From: Amphirosellinia nigrospora
Taxonomy: Eukaryota > Ascomycota > Sordariomycetes > Xylariales > Xylariaceae
Direction: 5' to 3'
Assembly: GCA_004123355.1 (NCBI GenBank)
Contig: SCHM01000001.1
Coordinates: 4,890,001-4,954,000, forward strand
Length of the DNA: 64,000 nucleotides
Shown piece by piece: positions 49,277 through 61,237 of this stretch. The position numbers and the translations under genes are program-made. The notes below the pieces were generated by a model. That model was not told the DNA's origin. It was given only the letters and a program-made list of their open reading frames with translations, and ran no database searches. Within the stretch, counting starts at the first letter, position 1; each line of letters begins with the position of its first letter.

Positions 49277-51076
49277 ATGCCGCGACCTCCAGTCTCTCGA
49301 CCCGCGCGGACGCGCCCTGTCAAAGCAACAAAACTCAATGCTGCACCTGCGCCTGCACCTGCACTAGTACCAGCGCCCGACCTCAAGATAATGCCCGAGT
49401 TCTGATATTTACGATGTGAGCGATCGTGAAAAAGAAAGGGCCGCCGAGAGGCGCAAGTCGTTGCGCGATAGCGCCTCGACGCGCGCCCGCGCCGTCTCTG
49501 CGGAGTCCATACAACAGCAGAAGACAATGGATAAAGCGAAGCAGAGACGTGATGCGGCTATGGGAAGGCTTGAAAATATCACATCAACCGATAGTGAGGA
49601 GGAGGAAGAGAAAGAAGCCGTCTACGGCTCAGATGGCTCTCCTGGTCCAAGCCAGCGCGTAAAAGCGACACCATTGCGCCGCAGCAGACCTACAGACCTA
49701 TCCGGCCTGGATCTTGACGACTCTATGTTCGATGATCTTGATACGACCCTGGATACGGCTGGACCCGCAAGTGCTCACCGATCTGCTGAGACATCTACTC
49801 TGTCTTTTTCTCAGTTTAGACGGCGACCACGCGCTGGCAGTTTTCTTAGTCGTGATGATGGACCTATTCGCCCAGTAGCAGAGCAGGCCCCAATACCCTG
49901 CCTTCAGCTCTACCCTAAACTTTGGCGTATTCAAGAGGAGGGCACGAGAGCCCAGCATTCTCAGTACCGCCCAGAAGCCAAGACCGCAGCGTCCTGAGCC
50001 TGAGCAGGAACTAGTAGATGACGAAGACGACAACGAGGAAGAATTTGAGGAGGACAATTTGGGCCCGAAGCTGATCCACTCCTCTGCGACGCTCTAAGAG
50101 AGGTTCTGGAGGAACGGAGCCTACTTTGAATACAGGGTCCCGCAAGAGGAAATCTACCGAAAGCCATGAACAACGAACTCGATCGTCGCCGTTTGAAGCC
50201 AATGATGACATACGTCAGTCAATTGAGCAGCCAGTTTCGGACGAAGACTCTCCCTTGTCGTCGCCGCCATCGCTGCCACGACATATACCGTCAACGCCTA
50301 TTGCGCCGCCAATGGACCCGGAGCTGTTGGCTCCCCCTCTCAGCAGTGATTCCTCAGAAAGTGACGAGGAAGCATGGCCCCCTCTAAAATCCATTCCTAA
50401 AGCACGCACACGACAAGCAGCATCAATACTGCGACAAACACCCGCTCAAAACGATGATGTCTCGGATATGTCATCACCTCCATCGCTTACACACTCCCCG
50501 AATTACGCCCACTCATCTTCGCCACCACCCACACGAGTAGCTAAGCCGAAACGCAAAGCAGCACCTAAGCCACCGCGTAAGGTTACCACGGCTGACCTCA
50601 CAGGCTTGCTGCCACGCCGCCGACGTAGGGGCGCTGGAGGCGATCCCTTTGGCATAGAGGAGGATGAATCAGAACCCGAAGTTGACATTTCCGGTTTGGG
50701 TGAAGACGATGAGCTTGCGCATTTGGATGTCCGCACAAGACGACGTCCGGTATCTCGAATTAATACTCAAACTCAACCTGCGATAAAAGTGCGTGCATCA
50801 GCCCGCAATAAAGATAAAGCCACTCATGGCTCAAACAAGCGTATCTCGAGGACATACGGGCGGTTGTCAGATAAGGAGAATCATGATCAAGACGAAGGCG
50901 AGGGTAACGAGGGTAACGATTCCCTCGCCGACTTGGGCGAGGAGGACAGCCAGATGCTAGTCGAGCGGGTTGGCGAGGAACTCAAAACTGCGGTTCGCAA
51001 GTTCCAGGAAGTAGATAAGTGGGAGCTCTCATTCGAAGAGAGGACACGAAGCAGTTCTCCTTTGGATGCTCGATAA
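49277..51076 (+). CDS. Low-complexity, charged nuclear-type protein
   Basis: Single exon, about 600 residues after correction. I do not recognise the family. It alternates basic (RKRKSTESHEQRTR; PKRKAAPKPPRK) and acidic tracts (DDEDDNEEEFEED) with many Ser-Pro pairs, possible kinase sites. The most conserved-looking segment is TTADLTGLLPRRRRRGAGG followed by DPFGIEEDESEPEVDISG and LGEDDELAHL; further on are RTYGRLSDKENHDQ and a C-terminal helix VGEELKTAVRKFQEVDKWE. The composition suggests a chromatin, replication or cell-cycle protein, but that is inference. Shifts: one extra T near 49401, missing bases near 49874, 49900, 50060 and 50074; start and end are in the same frame, so the sum is consistent. 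Confidence 0.7.
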
Positions 51077-51552
51077 ACTTAGTTTCGGAGCAGTGTTGGG
51101 TTCTGATTTGGGATACGGACATTAGAAACGAGAGGAAGATCGTCTCGTTTGTGTCACGATAATGATGGGTCTTTTTGCGACTCTTGATCAGAGTGTTAGC
51201 TGTTTGTTTATATGCGCGGCGAGGCGTGAAGCTAGGCTTGGCTAAGAGGAGTAACTACGTACCTAAAATATTTGGGGAGTCTGCAATTTGCTTACTTGCT
51301 ATGGTGCCCAATACTACTGGCCCTAAATTCTCTCGGGGTAGGTATGTCTGGATATGTCTCCGTCCCTTGAAGAATTATGTTCTAAAACCTACATGAAAAC
51401 ACGTAGCTGGATCGCCTCTTGGATGCAGTTACTAATAGGCCTATGGACCCAAAGCACGCCATAACTCCATACCGGATGCGTTCAAAAGTAGTTCAGCGAG
51501 CTATCCTTAACTTGCTCGCTGTCCCCTTCATCACCCTAGGATTCCCGAGGCT
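51077..51552. other. Intergenic region between convergent genes
   Basis: 476 bp of 3' flanking DNA. No feature recognised. Confidence 0.45.
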
Positions 51553-52630
51553 CTATGATGCTAGTGAAACACTCTCGAGGGTGTGCTCGACGGTAGGCAG
51601 GATCTCAGCAACGCGGTTTGCATCTCGTAAGGCAATTGTGATAGCGTCGGGCCGCAGTCCAGATATCAAAAGTTTCTAAGGACAAAGATGAAGTGTTAGT
51701 GTTGCTGGCCTACTAGTCCAGCAATAGAGAGAAATCATGCGCGACCATCCAGCTTGACCAGATCATGATGCACTGTAGTAGTATGCACCAGTGAGCAACT
51801 CACCTGCTTCACGTCGTTAAAGCCGGCCTCCTTTGCCGAGTACTCTCGCGTGACGACCTCGGAGGCGAAATCGACGTAGATTCTCGTGTCCCTTATGCGA
51901 CAGACGACATTATCGAGGCGCATGTACAGCCGACATAGGAGCAGCATTCGCTCGTCATGGACGCGCAGCTTGACGCTCAGTATCGATATTCCGTTGTCGT
52001 CCAGCTCGCTCTCGTACAGCACGACGTCGTCGAAGAATCTGATAGGGTCGCGCCTTTTGAGAAGCTCGATGGGAATCGGTTTGTCTGTCGGGGCGAAGTC
52101 TAGTGTCCTACTGCCATTTGTATCCGCCACCGCACCCTCTGCGCCCACCGCGCCAGATATCCCCGTGTCGGAATCCCCTTTCGCCGGCGTCCCGGGACCA
52201 CGGTCCCCTGGTACGTGGTGCTGTAGCTCCAGTCGAAGGGGCGCACGACCTCGCGGATGCCGGCGCTCGTCTGCTCGCGGCTGGCGCTCCACTCGCCGGC
52301 GTAGGCGACCCGCAGCATGTTGTTGCCCGTCTTGTCGACGGCGTCGAGCGCGTCGCGGGCGTTGAACTCGACGCGGAACCCCGTCGGCCCGTGCGCCACG
52401 CTCACGACGTTGTCGCCGAAGATCATCTCCGGCACCGGGATCCGCACGTCCTTCTCCAGGGCCTCGATCGGCCCGGCCTTGGAGATGGGTAGCTTGCGGC
52501 TCGATATCGCGAAGGGGCCCTGTCTGTGCGTGTTTGTCGCCTCGGCCAGGTGCGCCGGGCTCGGCCATGGCTCGTTCAGCGAGCTGACGGGGAAGATGGA
52601 CGTGGGCTGGCCTATCGGCGGGGCGGCCAT
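51553..52630 (-). CDS. TIP41: TIP41-like regulator of PP2A-type phosphatases
   Basis: TOR-signalling protein that binds Tap42 and modulates PP2A/Sit4 phosphatases. Exons 52630-51804 and 51675-51553 with a 128-bp intron; 316 residues after correction. Conserved blocks: VRIPVPEMIFGDNVVSV, VRPFDWSYSTTYQGTV, then DKPIPIELLKRRDPIRFFDD, VVLYESELDDNGISILSVKL, VRVHDER-type and MLLLCRLYMRLDNVVCRIRD. Exon 2 reads KLLISGLRPDAITIALRDAN, RVAEILPTVEHTLESVSLAS, a helical tail I judge to be genuine because frame and stop fit. One base is missing near 52196 at CCCGGG. The exon 1 DNA is markedly GC-rich compared with its flanks. Confidence 0.92.
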
Positions 52631-53133
52631 GTTGTGAGTTGGGATTGTTGTAAGAGGCTGAGGGCAACGATTTTGACTTTGGCGTTTTCAGGCACAGCTG
52701 AAGCGGAATTTGAAAGGAATTGCAGAAGTTCAACTTGATGTTGGACGGAATAAATGCTTCAATTACTTACCTATAGGGAGTTTACGGCATAGAGGGGCAC
52801 CGGAGGGGCGGGTCAGGGGTGGTCCAGGGTCCATCCCACTTGCTAGGTACCTAAGGTAACGACTAGCACAGCCCTTAGGTACCTAAAGCACTCCTATGAC
52901 GAGGGGAGACCCCCAACTACCTACTTAACCTACTATCTAGTACTCCCACCGACATACACTTCGATAGGTAAAGTCTCATTCTTCCTTCGTTTTAATCACT
53001 TATCTTGTCAATTGATCGTCGTCCATGATATATGTACGCCCAATTCTTAGTTGCAACAACAGCTTAAAAACTTAAGTTGACAAGGTGACCTGTGGAGGCC
53101 GCCTTCTCTCCAAGTTCATTAATATATTAAGTA
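52631..53133. promoter_or_regulatory. Divergent promoter region, TIP41/nucleoside hydrolase
   Basis: 503 bp between two start codons. It contains GTACCTAAGGTAAC (52848-52861) and the perfect palindrome TTAGGTACCTAA (52875-52886). Motif function is inferred from recurrence. Confidence 0.45.
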
Positions 53134-54318
53134 ATGAAGCTGCATGTTATCCTTTTTCGTCTGACGAGTGCCGCCGTAGCGTTCGCCGCGCGGAAAAATA
53201 TCATCATCGATACCGACCTCTTCAGTGATGTCGAGTAAGCGCCTGGGGGAGCTCCCGTCGCGCTTTAGACGCGCCACTTACAAACGAACAGCGATGCCGG
53301 TGCCTTGCTGCTTGCAGCGACATCGCCACTCGTGAATCTGCTGGCGGTCAACATTAATTACCCGTCGAGTTTCTCTGCTTTAGCCGCGTCGGCCATCCTG
53401 GCGCATTACGGGCTTCCAGAAGTTCCGATTGGGATTCGGCGCCCGTTAACTAACGATACGTTTTTCGATGGTTGGTTTTATGAACTGGGAGAGTATGCTA
53501 GCAAAGTTGCCTTCCACTTCTCTGGCGGTAGTCTTCCCTGGGGCCATGCTGAGGAGGCGTGGGATCCCGTTGCTCTATATCGAAAGGTTCTGGCGGAGGC
53601 CGAGGATGACAGTGTCACGATCGCTTCGATTGGGTTTTTTCGAAAATGTGAGTATGAAAAGACAGTCTTCTCCGACTAAACATCTAATAGCGGACAAAAG
53701 CTGTCGGGTTTGTTAAATTCGACCGCTGACTCGTATTCTGACCTCTCCGGTCGTGCGCTCGTCGCGCGTAAGGTCTCCGAACTAATTATAATGGGCGGCG
53801 ATTATCCATCAGGCTATGAATTCAACTTCTGGGGTTCCAACGCTAGCCTTACCGCGCACGTAGTCAATACGTGGGAAGGACGGATGGTTTTCGTCGGCGA
53901 CAGTGTCGGCAAGGACGTCAAGTCGGGCGGACGGCTCATGTCCGAGGCACCTAGAACGGATCCCGTGCGGCTGGCGTACATATACTACACGTACTATGCA
54001 CCGCGGCCGTCTTGGGATCCTCTGGCGGTGTTATACGCCATGAACGGGCTGGGTGATTTGTTCCAGTTCGGGAATGAGTACGGGTATAATTACGTCGATG
54101 TCGATGGAGCGAACCACTGGGTCTGGGACCCAAAAGTACACAATCAGTTCTTTTTGAAGCTCAAGGTTGATAATGAAACGGCTGCCGCAGAGTTGGATTA
54201 TTTATTTCTCCAAGGGGCTCTATCAGTTTCGAACCCGTCTGCGATAATAGCATCGCGAAGGAAGCTTGCGGTCGCTGCAGCTCCTAATCCTCGAGGGCCG
54301 ATCTGCGATGAGCTATAA
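53134..54318 (+). CDS. Secreted nucleoside hydrolase (IUNH family)
   Basis: Inosine/uridine-preferring nucleoside N-ribohydrolase family: splits the N-glycosidic bond of ribonucleosides. Exons 53134-53234, 53292-53647, 53701-54318; 357 residues. MKLHVILFRLTSAAVAFAAR is a signal-peptide-like start placed directly before the calcium-binding Asp motif IIIDTDLFSDVDDAGALLLA, so the enzyme is probably secreted or vacuolar. Further family blocks: NLLAVNINYPSSFSALAASA, KVSELIIMGGDYPSGYEFNF and the late GANHWVWDP segment carrying the expected His. One extra T is inferred near 53636 (a six-T run), after which exon 2 ends in phase. Substrate preference cannot be read from the sequence. The join ENLSGLLNSTADSY supports the second intron. 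Confidence 0.88.
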
Positions 54319-55332
54319 TGGAAGGCCAGCAGAGCTAGGAGCTAACTCTTTTCGTAGTATGACTTATAGGTCTGTAGTTCATAATATTGCTGTGAGATTC
54401 GCGGCCTAGGTAGCAACGAAGAGCAATCCCCTGTCTTGCATTTTTTGCGTTTGGTGTCATTAATTACCTGGTAGTGTTTTTCGAGTATTATCTATACCAC
54501 GAGGCTTATAAACGCACAGTAAGACAAGTGCATATTCCTTAAGAGGATCGCTGCCGGATGACTGCATATCAGCCTTACGGCTATAATAAAAGACTTGCTT
54601 CCTGTAGCGACGATTTGGCTGGCGATAGATCGTGCGAGGCCTCCTGGTGAAAGACAAAGGTAGCTACTTGAATGCGAATGCGAGTCTAATTCAACATGCA
54701 TACGTAAGTAATCTGGATTATGCCTGGGTCAATATTCTATCTGATAGGGCCCTATACTACGTAAAGTAAATGCTAAGTCATTCATGATCCTAGATCTTAC
54801 CTGCATGCAGGCTGACAGCCAAGAAAAAGCTTATTGCCTGAGGCTTAGCCGTCAGCTTGACCGTGCGTCCAATCACAGGCTGCCAACGGACCCAATTTTC
54901 GCTTTCGCATTCGTCAATGTCCCCTTTTCGGGCCCTAGGACCCCGGCACTGGGCTTCATTGGAAGGCCTTACGTCGTTGTAGTGTCGGCTAGTCGTCGTG
55001 ATATGCAACCAAGCCTCCTCATCGCAATTTCTCATGCTGGGTAGGTGTTGGAGCAGGACTCTGGTCCTGACATGGGCCCTTTGTATATTCAAAAGTAGAA
55101 TGTGAGTTTCTGGCTATATAAGATGTAGGTATTCGTTGTCTTGGCTGGATGATGAGAAAATCAGTCATCACCATCAGTATCGCGACCAATCCAGTAGTTT
55201 TTCATTATAGAAACGCCATCTCATATACTTTATTCATACGAATACTTTGTCCTTGACAAACAAGCCGTCTGTTAGGGATCAACGCATATTCTATATCCTT
55301 TCTTCCACCACATCATCACCGCCCGAGTCCAC
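54319..55332. other. Intergenic region, 1.0 kb
   Basis: Flanks of two co-directional genes. No conserved coding region or repeat. Confidence 0.45.
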
Positions 55333-56300
55333 ATGGAATTAAGCGCGCGTAACATCATCTCTATTGTTCAGATCCTTTTCTACGTACCGTCCCTCGCAGT
55401 TGCTATCCTCCTGTGTGTAAGGCACGGCTTCGGGCAAAATGCAGGATGGCTCTTCTTGCTCATCTTTTCACTCTCGCGCACTATCGGCGCCGCGCTGCAG
55501 CTCGCAACGATATCCCAGCCACATAACATCGGCTTGCTCATTGGTGCCTTGACACTGCAGAGCGTCGGCTTGTCAGACTTTATAGTCATGCTGTTGGCCC
55601 TGATCAACCGAGCGCTCGTGGGCATCGAGAAAGCCCGAAGTGTGATCATCAACCCAAGAATTCTCCGATGGGTACAGCTACTGGTTTTCATCGGCTTGAT
55701 TCTGGGCGCCGTGGGTGGTCCTATGTCAGGTACTAACTACGCCAAGACAGGGATGTACCAAGCGTCGTCCCTGACGCAGGCGGGCATCGCACTCACGATA
55801 GCGGGATTCGGACTGCTTGTCATCGTGACGGCTGTGATTGGGCTAAACGTCTCTCACGCCGAACCAGGCGAGAAGCGTATCGTCTTAGCCGTGGCCCTCT
55901 CGCTGCCCTTCCTCTTCGTCCGCGTCCTCTACTCGGCCATCGGCGCCTTCCAGAAGAACTCCGAATTCAGCCTGGCAAGGGGCAATGTCTACATCTTTCT
56001 AGGCACGGCCGTCATCGAAGAGATCATCATCGTCCTCATCATTGAAATTATGGGGCTCACGCTCCAAGTTCGGCCTCGGGAGGCCGCGTCCCCCTCTCAG
56101 TCCAGTTCAAGCCCGTTGAAGCGCTTGGGGGCTTCTTGTTTAACCGTGTTCAACGACGCTTTGATGCCGGTTATGAGCCGCGCAGGTCGAATCGGGCTGA
56201 ACGACGTCATGAGCGACGCTACGGTGGTTATGAGATGCAGCCATCGCACCAGGGCCATGATTCGATATCCAGTGAGCGAGCCAGAATGACCGGAGTTTGA
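55333..56300 (+). CDS. Seven-helix membrane protein (DUF7702-like)
   Basis: Uncharacterised fungal integral membrane protein, 322 residues after correction, single exon. Seven hydrophobic segments are apparent, from NIISIVQILFYVPSLAVAIL through GTAVIEEIIIVLIIEIMGL; the second-third region carries FSLSRTIGAALQLATIS. This fits the DUF7702 type, whose function is unknown. One G is missing in a G run near 56128. Corrected, the cytosolic tail reads LFNRVQRRFDAGYEPRRSN and then RRYGGYEMQP, strongly basic with Tyr-Gly elements, and stops at 56300; uncorrected it would end at 56289 with unrelated sequence. Possible receptor-like topology, but no evidence of G-protein coupling. Confidence 0.8.
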
Positions 56301-56606
56301 TTTCATGGATACTGTGTGTGAGACATGATGGATACCCAACCTTTCTTTTCATGAAAGTTCCATGGTTTTGGCGTATTATAGAGAGGGCGTAGTTGGTAGT
56401 GATAAAACTTGCAAGGCGCAATCATTGGTGTAAGCGGAAAAGAGTTTGGCGGGGTAAATATATCGAAGGTGGTGGGGCAGACCCTTTATACTTTATATTT
56501 TAAACAATGCTATGACTTTTGTTTTTTTCTTCTAAATTCAACACCTCCAGTAAAATCACGTATTGCTCTCTTAATTATTAATCGCATGGGGCGCAAGATC
56601 TAAGCT
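56301..56606. other. Short intergenic region
   Basis: 306 bp between the membrane protein gene and KTI12, AT-rich; no feature recognised. Confidence 0.4.
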
Positions 56607-57678
56607 ATGCCGGTGAATCGACTCCGTTGACAGAGACACAGTGGGTGAATCGTTGCTAACCCATTGAAAGCTCATCATAGTCACCGGTTTCCCAACCTCC
56701 GGCAAGTCGACGCGCGCAAAGCAGCTGCACACTTATCTTTCAGAACGCATAAAAACCGCGACCCCAAGCGGCGCGACGCCCAAGTATCGCCTTCATCTAA
56801 TATCCGACCAGTCACTCTCCATCTCACGGTCCGTATACGACCTGTCTGCCGTCCCAGCCCACACCCGATCGGCGAATGCATCTGAAAAAGATGCCCGTGC
56901 CACCATATACGGCGCCGTCAAGCGCGTGCTCAGCGACAAGGACATCGTCATACTCGACGGGCTAAACTATATCAAGGGGTGGAGATACCAGCTACATTGC
57001 GAGGCCAAGGCTATGCGTACGCCGAGCTGTATACTGCAGATCGGGTGCTCAAAAGAGAAGTCCGGCGAGGTCAACGAAGCGCGCCTAAACAGAGAATCCG
57101 CTAGTTCACAGGATGCGCGAGAGTCGAGAGACGACGCCGATGATGCTGAAGGCGCGTATGAGCCGGCCAACTGGGAGAATCTGGTGTTCCGCTACGAAGA
57201 GCCAAATCCGATGACAAGGTGGGACAGTCCACTCTTCACCCTTATATGGGAAGATGGCGAAGAGCAAAGTAAGCAAGTGTTTGATAGCTTGTGGGAAGCT
57301 ATAGCCGGAGAAACCCGCAAAATCATCAAACCGAACCAGGCCACCGTCCAAAGGGGCCGAGATGCTGATGGTGACTATCTATACGTTCTGGACCGCGAAA
57401 CACAGGACATAGTCAAGCGCATCCTAGAACAGCAAAGCGACGAGGGCGGCGGGGATGTTAGGATACCGCGAAGCGGTGGGCAAGGGGGAGAAGATTTGTT
57501 GGTTGAGCTCCCCGGCAGCAAGAAGATCGGCCTGCCCCAGCTGCAAAGGCTGCGCAGAGCCTTCATGGGGTTGAATAGAGGCGGCATAGGCCTGGAGGGC
57601 ATTGGCAATATGGGCTCGTCAAGGATACGTGAAAGTTTTGTGGGATACTTGAACGATAGCTTCGAAAAAGATGGATGA
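56607..57678 (+). CDS. KTI12: Kti12, Elongator-associated P-loop protein
   Basis: tRNA-binding P-loop protein required for Elongator function in wobble-uridine modification. Exon 1 is only 6 bp (56607-56612, ATG CCG); a 58-bp intron with GTGAAT donor and GCTAAC branch site leads to exon 2 at 56671-57678. Total 337 residues with no frameshift. The join gives MP-LIIVTGFPTSGKSTRAKQ, the expected start with Walker A GFPTSGKS. Other conserved parts: HLISDQSLSISRSVYDLS, DIVILDGLNYIKGWRYQLHC, then WENLVFRYEEPNPMTRWDSP and the C-terminal LRRAFMGLNR helix. The tiny first exon was chosen because no in-frame ATG precedes LIIVTG in exon 2. Confidence 0.94.
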
Positions 57679-59096
57679 AATTCCCCAAGCTCTTCTAGAC
57701 ACGCGTCTCTTACACCAACTTTCCATATTAACGATACCCCGTGTGTTTTATCATATATCCGAAATCGGCACACCCAGAAACTCACTACCTAGATAGTAAG
57801 GCTCAAGATTAGCACTTTGATAGCCCGGTATGCCCTCTCGATCAGGTTCCACTCATATTTTTTTTCCACCTCATACTAATAAAAAATTTAAGAGATATAT
57901 TATCAATTTTCTTTACATAAACGATAGAGCTAGGATAAATGTACAGCCCTATGATGTCGTTGTCAACTATGGGCGACTCTGAAAACCTCATTGGGTTGCT
58001 GGACCGGTATTAGTAAGGGGCAATATATAGAAGGGTAGAACCTAATCACTGCATGTTGCTGACTTACGCTTACCCGGGATTCTCCGTTCGAGAGTACCAT
58101 GCAGCTCGACAGGGCTGTCAAAGTATCGCTACCGAGAAAGGACTCGTTCTCATCATTAGCATTGCGCGCGTGTAAGCAAATAATACCCAGTCATCCGGAT
58201 TAATTCATGATACTTCCCCATGTCTCGAATCTTATAAAAGGTGGAGCTATTGGTATTTCGCCAACACTAGCAATGACGTTGGGGAATGATGGACAAGTCG
58301 CTCACTGGACGGTCTGCTTTTCGTCACTCAATTCATGTACGAAGATCATGTAGCAAGAATTAATGATTTGGTGTTGCATAAGCTGGCCGTAGGTAATGGA
58401 TAAGATACCACAATCTATTGTCTTAGAATGAGCCGTCAATTTTTGATACGACTGTATACTATCGTATACATGGTTATATATGGCGGTGGCATACCCAAAT
58501 GATTCTGGTTGCCATCGCTTTTACGTATCTTATCTGATTCGGCCTCGTTTATTCATATTGTCGCCCTCGCAATTAGGCTTGTTTCCAGTAGTTGTTACAA
58601 TTGAGATCGCTTTCATATAAATAAATGCTTGGGTAGGTAGTGTTTAATTTGAGTCATGTATCAAACCTATCTCGAGCTAGATTATCTAGGACCTAGGTAA
58701 TTCGGTAAAAGCCTGTCAGCTTTCAGGGGTTTTGATCGCTGATAGCTACCCCGGACATAGCTTTCCCCGCAGATCTTCCTCCACCATACCCCACGGCACG
58801 GGCCAGAAGTAACCTCAAAGCGGTCAAGTTCCCAGCCGGCCTTCCGTAACTCCAGTTATTTAATCCTACCTTGATATTACTAGCTAGCCGGACCGGACCG
58901 TCGCCTTATTTCCCATCTCTAATTCTTATATATAAATTAATTTTACAACCGTATTGAAGTCTTCTAGTCTGAGAACACTGATATCGTTGGACCCGATCTA
59001 CATCGGAAGCTGTACCTAAACTCGGGCAATATCTAATTGTTGTTGATACGTTTGAGTTACTGGCGCTTCTTCTTCTATTAGCTTATTATTGTAAAA
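57679..59096. other. Intergenic region, 1.4 kb
   Basis: AT-rich in the first kilobase; ACCTAGGTAA at 58691-58700 is another motif copy upstream of the acyl-CoA synthetase gene. No gene recognised. Confidence 0.45.
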
Positions 59097-61237
59097 ATGT
59101 CCGGAGCGACGTCGCGTCTAAGGAATATCCTTGGGCACCTAGGCGGCAACAGCAGCAAGTCGCCCTCTGGCTTCGATCACGAACACCATCTACACCAACT
59201 CACACCAACCTTCTTCCTCGAGCGCGCTGTTGCCATTGAGCCAGACGCCGTAGCCATTTACCATGTCACGGCCAATGGAAAACCTCTTCGGCGCTCGTAT
59301 GGCGAATTCGGGAGACGCGCACGGGGGCTCGCGTACTTCTTACTTAAACATAATTTGAAACGCGTTGGCATTCTCGCCTCGAATACGCCAGCGTTTCTAG
59401 AAACCATCTTCGGCGTCGTCGCTGCGGGCGGTGTGCTCGTGCCTGCGAATTATAGGTTAGTGAGAACTTGATGGTGGCTGCGGCAAGAAAGGGTCATGAA
59501 AGTCGGCGAGGCGAATGAAAAACGTGGCTAAACATGATATTCACAATACAGACTGAAACCGAATGATGTTGCATACATCTTCAATTTTAGCGAGGTAGAT
59601 TCTATCATCGTAGACCAGGAGTACCTGCCGCTTCTCGATGATTTTAAAAAGGACCACCCCAAGGTCCGCTTCATTGTCGATCTTGTAAGCAGTTAAGAAC
59701 CGTAGCTAGATCAATCTCTTTTATATTCGCGCTGACAACAGATTCTAGGACACGGATGCAACTGAAGGCCCTAACGCGGGTCCTTTTGATGAGGCAGTGA
59801 TTGAGGGCTTGCAGTATGAGCAGAGCCGGGAAACCAAGGGCTGGGCTGGTCTCCCGGAATGCAAATCAGAAGACGACATGATTGCAATACCTTTCACGTC
59901 GGGAACAACGTCAAGGCCGAAAGGTTGTGTTTATACCCACAGAGGCGCGTACTTGTCTACGATTGGCAACATTGTCGAGTCCGGCTTGAATTACCACCAC
60001 GGCAGATGCAAATTTCTATGGACGCTACCGATGTGGGTAAGACGTGGCAGACATATATACCCTAGGCTAATCGTTTCTGCAGGTTCCATGCCGTAGGATG
60101 GACATTCCCGTAAGTGACATTGCGAGGGCCACGTCTCGCGAGCAAGTTTAAGCTAATGCCATCTAGATGGGCGGTCACAGCCGTGAGAGGCACGCACTAT
60201 TGTCTGAGGAAGATAGATTACCCGTTAATATGGAAGCTCCTAAAGGAAGAAGGCATCACACATTTCAACGCGGCCCCGACAGTCAATACCCTGCTTTGCG
60301 CGTCAGAGGAGGCAGAGCGGCTACCTAACCCAGTCCACGTCACAGTAGCGGCCAGCCCGCCGACGGGCCACTTGTTCGAGCAAATGGTGCGTCTGCTACC
60401 GTTCCCTCTGAATCCCATACACTACACACACATGAACTAACGAAACACCAAAGATGAGCTTAAACTTATACCCCGTCCACGTCTACGGCATGACTGAGAC
60501 GTACGGACCCATCACCAAAGGGTACCACATGCCAGAATGGGAAAACCTCCCTCCGGCGGAGCGGTACGCGCAGATGGCGCGACAGGGCCACGGCTTCGTG
60601 ACGAGCCTGCCCATCCGCGTCGTCAAGCCCGAGCTAGCGGAGAAGGGCGTCCTCGTCGACGTCGCCCGCGACGCCAAGGAGATCGGCGAGATCGTCTTCT
60701 TCGGCAACATCTGCGCGAAGGGCTACTACAAAGACCCGGAGGCCACCAAGAAGCTCTTCGCGGGCGGCGCCCTCCATTCGGGCGACCTGGCTGTCATGCA
60801 TCCCGACGGGAGCGCGCAGATCCAAGACAGAGCTAAGGACATCATCATCAGCGGTGAGTGGGGCTGTGCTCCTACCCTTTTTTCTTCAGGAACCCTTTTA
60901 CTGACGATACTGTATCCCCATAGGAGGCGAGAACATCAGCTCGGTAGCGCTAGAGAGTATGCTCGTCCAGCACCCGGACGTTCTCGAGGCAGGGGTGATC
61001 GGCGTGCCAGACGAGCAGTGGGGCGAGCGGGTCAAGGCCTATCTCACCGTGAAAGCCCAAAATGGCTCTACCCTGACGCCGGAGGCCGTCATCCGCTGGG
61101 CCAGAGATAATAGCGCTATCTCGCGGTTCATGGTCCCGAGGGAGGTAGAGATCGTGGGCGAGCTCCCGAAGACGAGCACAGGGAAGATTCAGAAAAACGT
61201 GCTGAGGGAGTGGGCGAAGAAGGGAAAGAAGGCTTAA
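59097..61237 (+). CDS. AMP-binding acyl-CoA synthetase family enzyme
   Basis: Adenylate-forming enzyme (acyl-CoA synthetase/ligase) that activates a carboxylic acid with ATP. Seven exons: 59097-59455, 59552-59684, 59749-60032, 60083-60109, 60167-60386, 60454-60853, 60924-61237; 578 residues, no frameshift. Motifs: IPFTSGTTSRPKGCVYTHRG (AMP-binding P-loop), LPMFHAVGWTFPWAV, VHVYGMTETYGPITKGYH, ALHSGDLAVMHPDGSAQIQD, and the catalytic Lys region ELPKTSTGKIQKNVLREWA. The GTGGGT donor at 60033 was chosen because it recreates LPM-FHAVGW across a 27-bp exon. It resembles the medium-chain/fungal AMP-dependent group; the acid used is unknown. C-terminal KKA is not a clear peroxisomal signal. Confidence 0.93.
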
